Below, piece after piece: positions 61,426 through 64,000 of a DNA stretch of 64,000 nucleotides (its first letter is position 1; the number at the start of each line of letters is the position of its first letter). This DNA is from Mesostigma viride (lineage: Eukaryota > Streptophyta > Mesostigmatophyceae > Mesostigmatales > Mesostigmataceae). The notes beneath the pieces were generated by a model. The model searched no databases. It saw only the letters and a list, made by a program, of their open reading frames with translations, and had not been told where the DNA came from. The stretch covers positions 122,001 through 186,000 of the forward strand of contig RPFO01000131.1 in NCBI GenBank assembly GCA_009746045.1, given 5' to 3'. A program made the translations under genes and the position numbers.

Positions 61426-62736
61426 GGGGGGGGAGGAGGAAGCTTTATTTCTTCATAATTAACTTAAGGCCGCTCACGCCTCACACACGCATGTAATGCA
61501 TGTGGATAAAACATAATATCACATAGTGGTTGTTGACAACTGCATAATCACAGGCATGCCATAGATGCATTCACAACATGACATGCCATAGAACTGCACA
61601 GGCTAGCTAGCATACAGCCCATAATAGCTCAGACCGTTATAACGGGTGCAGTTATTTTGGGGTGTTTTGCTTACCGTATAGGCATTCAATTCCAACGTGG
61701 CACAAAACATCATAGATGGCCACACATGGATTCCCAAACACATTTCCAGCTTTAAAATCACAACAGCATGCTATACAACAAGTATAAAGCTTGTGCCAAG
61801 GCCCAAAACCAAGCGTAGAAGGGGTTCACAAGGAGCTACATTATCAATGCATCCAACACACTATAAAGCAATTCCAATGATTGGCAATGATAGAAAAAAC
61901 AAAAGAACTAACCTGGTTATGCTTCCATGAAAGCATGCCCCGGCCATTCATGTTTCTTGCATGCACTATTATGGACGCACAAGCAGAAGGATAACTTGGG
62001 CCAGCAAACCAAGAAGTAATGCCTAGAGCTGGCCAGAAAACCACTTGTCTCGCTATGTCTGTGCAGGGAAAAGCACCCCGTTATCAAGCCCACCATGTTT
62101 AGAGACAATACCAAACGCTACTTCACTGGTTTCGTTGAAGCCTCAGCTACTAGCAATCAAATCTGGTCCAAAATCTGCGTGACATAGTGGTATTCCCCAA
62201 CCATCACAAGCGAACGCGTACAAGCACTAAAGCAACAAAACGACTAGCAAAAACCATCGATTACATGTCTACAACTAGTTTATAAACGATAGGACGACTT
62301 GGTACTGTAATGCATAAACGATAACATGTTAATACGTACCAGGTCGAAACCGCAGATTACCTGCTGTGCGGGAGCCGTCACTCCCACCTCACGGACATAG
62401 CCTCGAACCATTCCTGGCCGTCATCGCTAATAAAACATGTCAAGAATAACGTAAAAAGTCTCCCCACGCGCAAATATAATTACGGACGTTTGCTGCCGAA
62501 CAGCAGGTAGCATACGCACTGTCACCGCCTGGTTAATAATTTTTTCATGCCCTCGTCGGCTCAAGTCCTGCCTTGCTCGTCTTCAGTTTTGGTACCCGAG
62601 CATTGTCCTGAACCGTACTGACGTACTGTCTTTCCAAACCAACTCCAACTGCAGCGTACCTAGGATTCAGATGGTACGGGCTGACGGCCTGACGCCACGC
62701 CGCTGGACCTTAGGTCTGGCCTTCAGGACTTCTAGG

Positions 62737-62912
62737 TGGTTGACGAATACCCTAAACATTTCGTCAAACCGGTTGACGAACTTCGGAACATATTCGTCAA
62801 TTGGTTGACGAATTGCCGAGTTGGTTGACGAATGTGGTTGACGAATTGCCCAAAATGGTTGACTATTTTACTACTATTTTCAAAATTCGTCAACCGGTTG
62901 ACGAAATAGTCC
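62737..62912. repeat. Right subterminal GTTGACGAA repeats of the hAT-like element
   Basis: At least eight GTTGACGAA or GTTGACTA motifs and their inverses occur here, including the palindromes TTCGTCAACCGGTTGACGAA (62886-62905) and a TTCGTCAATTGGTTGACGAA near 62794. Density is higher than at the left end. Confidence 0.85.
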
Positions 62913-62929
62913 CGTTAGCAAAAGCACTG

Positions 62930-62937
62930 AGCTAATT
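62930..62937 (+). repeat. Target-site duplication, right (AGCTAATT)
   Basis: Exact copy of 61279-61286, directly after the terminal CACTG of the hAT-like element. Confidence 0.85.
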
Positions 62938-62946
62938 CCTGTGCAA

Positions 62947-63315
62947 ATGGCCTGCATGTCATCGGGTTATACTGGAACGGTTGTCCTACTACTGTATATT
63001 TTTACATGGAAAATGCCTAGAACGACAGGAATCAACATTTCGTTCATAGGGGGAAGTAGAGCAATGTGGCTTCGGACATCATATCCTAGCCTACCGTGCA
63101 TGCAAGTCGACGAACAAACGTGCTTGAATCATGAATATGGGCGCAGATGGATTAATACCCTCGAATCTGTTGTCACGCTTCATGTCGTCAGTGTAGACGG
63201 CTGGTTATCGAGCGAGGTGATGGGAAATCGTGGAGGTGATGGGAAAGGGCACGAAGTGCTCGTTGAAGCACTTCATGTAGAAAAGGGTCCTAACACATCT
63301 AACATGCCTAAGTAA
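62947..63315 (+). CDS. Hypothetical frame adjacent to the hAT-like element
   Basis: A frame of about 122 codons from ATG 62947 to a stop at 63315 contains a hydrophobic stretch (GTVVLLLYIFTW) near its start, then mixed polar sequence. I do not recognise it; it could be chance in AT-rich DNA. It begins 10 bp right of the transposon's target duplication. Confidence 0.2.
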   Translation: MACMSSGYTGTVVLLLYIFTWKMPRTTGINISFIGGSRAMWLRTSYPSLPCMQVDEQTCLNHEYGRRWINTLESVVTLHVVSVDGWLSSEVMGNRGGDGKGHEVLVEALHVEKGPNTSNMPK

Positions 63316-63324
63316 AGAAGTTAC

Positions 63325-64000
63325 TATTAACTAATTAATTAATTAGACTCGTGCTCCCGTGGGGGGTCACGGAGCATTAACCCCAGTGGATGGATGGATG
63401 GGTGCAAACAGTCCTACCAGTCTAATCTATCTACAACATCTATCTACAATTAATTAATTAACAGACACGTGACTGCGTCACGTGAGCATAAGTCCTCAGT
63501 GGGAGGGGAACACGGGATGGAATGGATGGTGTAAGCTATCTAGGTCCTAGTTACATGGGTGTGGGCACCGCGGCCCGAATCGCTATGAATGCCATACTTG
63601 GTCACACGCGGAGCCCCCACAGGCTTGGGGGTGGTCTCCTTCATCACTACTTGCCATCTATCCTTGCGCACCATATGCCTCCATATTACAGACAAACCAG
63701 GAGGCTGCCCGGGTGTGAGCCCGTCACGTCTAGTGTAGCGCATGTCCACGCCGAGTCTATCACGAAAAGTCCACGGGTGGCGGCCCTGCCGCGCGCGGCC
63801 GGGGGCACGCCAGGTGAGGACATAACGCCCAGGCTGGGCGGGCTTGGTGCCTGCTAGTCTATCTGATGTATCTACCTGATCTGTGCGGGCCAGGTGCCCA
63901 GCTAGGCCCAGGCGCCTGTGCCTAATAATGTGGGAAACATAGGGCAAATCAGCGTACAAATCCTCATTACTAATGTGCAAACCAAAGGGGATGTTAAGGG
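63325..64000 (-). mobile_element. LINE 3' part in minus orientation: reverse transcriptase C-terminus and tail
   Basis: On the minus strand the frame from the right edge to about 63540 reads ISNEDLYADLPYVSHIIRHR, RLGLAGHLARTDQVDT, QPGRYVLTWRAPGRARQGRH, LSVIWRHMVRKDRWQVVMKE, TTPKPVGAPRVTKYGIHSD, matching the C-terminal block of the LINE at 48.7-49.0 kb. The 3' untranslated part (63540-63440) equals 47100-47225 inverted and ends in a TTAATTAATTAATT tract. A second LINE-end segment (GTAGATAGATTAGACTGG...) ending in the CTCC stem-loop and TAAT tail (63370-63325) is directly attached. The element continues beyond the window. Confidence 0.82.

Larger units (their letters stand above)
61287..62929. 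mobile_element. Non-autonomous hAT-like DNA transposon, 1643 bp, complete
   Basis: The ends are inverted copies: left CAGTGCTTTTGCTAAGGG, right (read inward on the minus strand) CAGTGCTTTTGCTAACGGG, with 15 bp perfect. An exact 8-bp target duplication AGCTAATT flanks the element. CAGTG-type ends and 8-bp duplications are the signature of the hAT superfamily. Many subterminal TTCGTCAAC/GTTGACGAA motifs, in both orientations, occur within 150 bp of the left end and 190 bp of the right end; hAT transposases bind such subterminal repeats. The interior is AT-rich and has no transposase-like frame; the longest frames are below 80 codons. It must depend on a transposase encoded elsewhere. Confidence 0.88.

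Overview
The window looks like nuclear DNA of a green-lineage (Viridiplantae) alga. Genes have many spliceosomal introns with GT-AG ends and GC-rich exons. Two products carry chloroplast transit peptides (a plant-type heme oxygenase and a Rieske protein). The NVL-type AAA ATPase resembles plant CDC48C, and one intron holds short TTTAGGG telomere-type repeats. Species cannot be decided from sequence alone. All gene models come from reading splice sites and reading-frame phase by eye; no alignment or transcript data were available.

Layout. 1-4679 is a 23-bp minisatellite of about 203 copies that appears to lie inside an intron of a minus-strand cytosolic asparaginyl-tRNA synthetase gene (first four exons 4806-6994; the rest lies off the left edge). 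A divergent promoter interval (6995-7827) separates it from a 16-exon plus-strand gene for NVL/CDC48C, a two-domain AAA ATPase of ribosome biogenesis (7828-21848). 22-25.6 kb is a graveyard of retroelements: an L1-type ORF1 fragment, a Penelope-like reverse transcriptase, tRNA-like repeats and palindromic repeats. A 5-exon minus-strand plastid Rieske gene (25920-29267) and a 17-exon plus-strand membrane protein (30980-45738) follow. The latter combines an HTTM (vitamin-K-carboxylase-like) membrane domain with a DCC/DUF393 thioredoxin-like domain that has lost its CxxC. 46.7-55.3 kb is a second transposon cluster: a LINE reverse transcriptase split by an inserted ORF1-only retroelement, a second ORF1-only copy, and several LINE 3' ends. 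A 4-exon minus-strand heme oxygenase gene (55668-58030) is next. The right arm is AT-rich and holds a complete 1.64-kb non-autonomous hAT transposon with an 8-bp target duplication, and the 3' end of another LINE.

The most unusual signals are: (1) intronic minisatellites and duplications in the two large genes that begin at, and copy, the 5' splice site of the preceding exon, seen at seven or more introns; (2) ORF1-only (half-LINE) elements whose 3' end, a CTCC-CAAC-GGAG stem-loop followed by a TAAT/TTAA tail, is shared with the reverse-transcriptase-bearing LINE family; (3) a roughly 30-bp, extremely truncated copy of that 3' end flanked by a target-site duplication, with a related empty site about 30 kb away; (4) an HTTM-DCC fusion with both redox cysteines replaced.

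The host genes look like unrelated housekeeping functions (translation, ribosome assembly, plastid redox, heme breakdown) rather than a pathway cluster.
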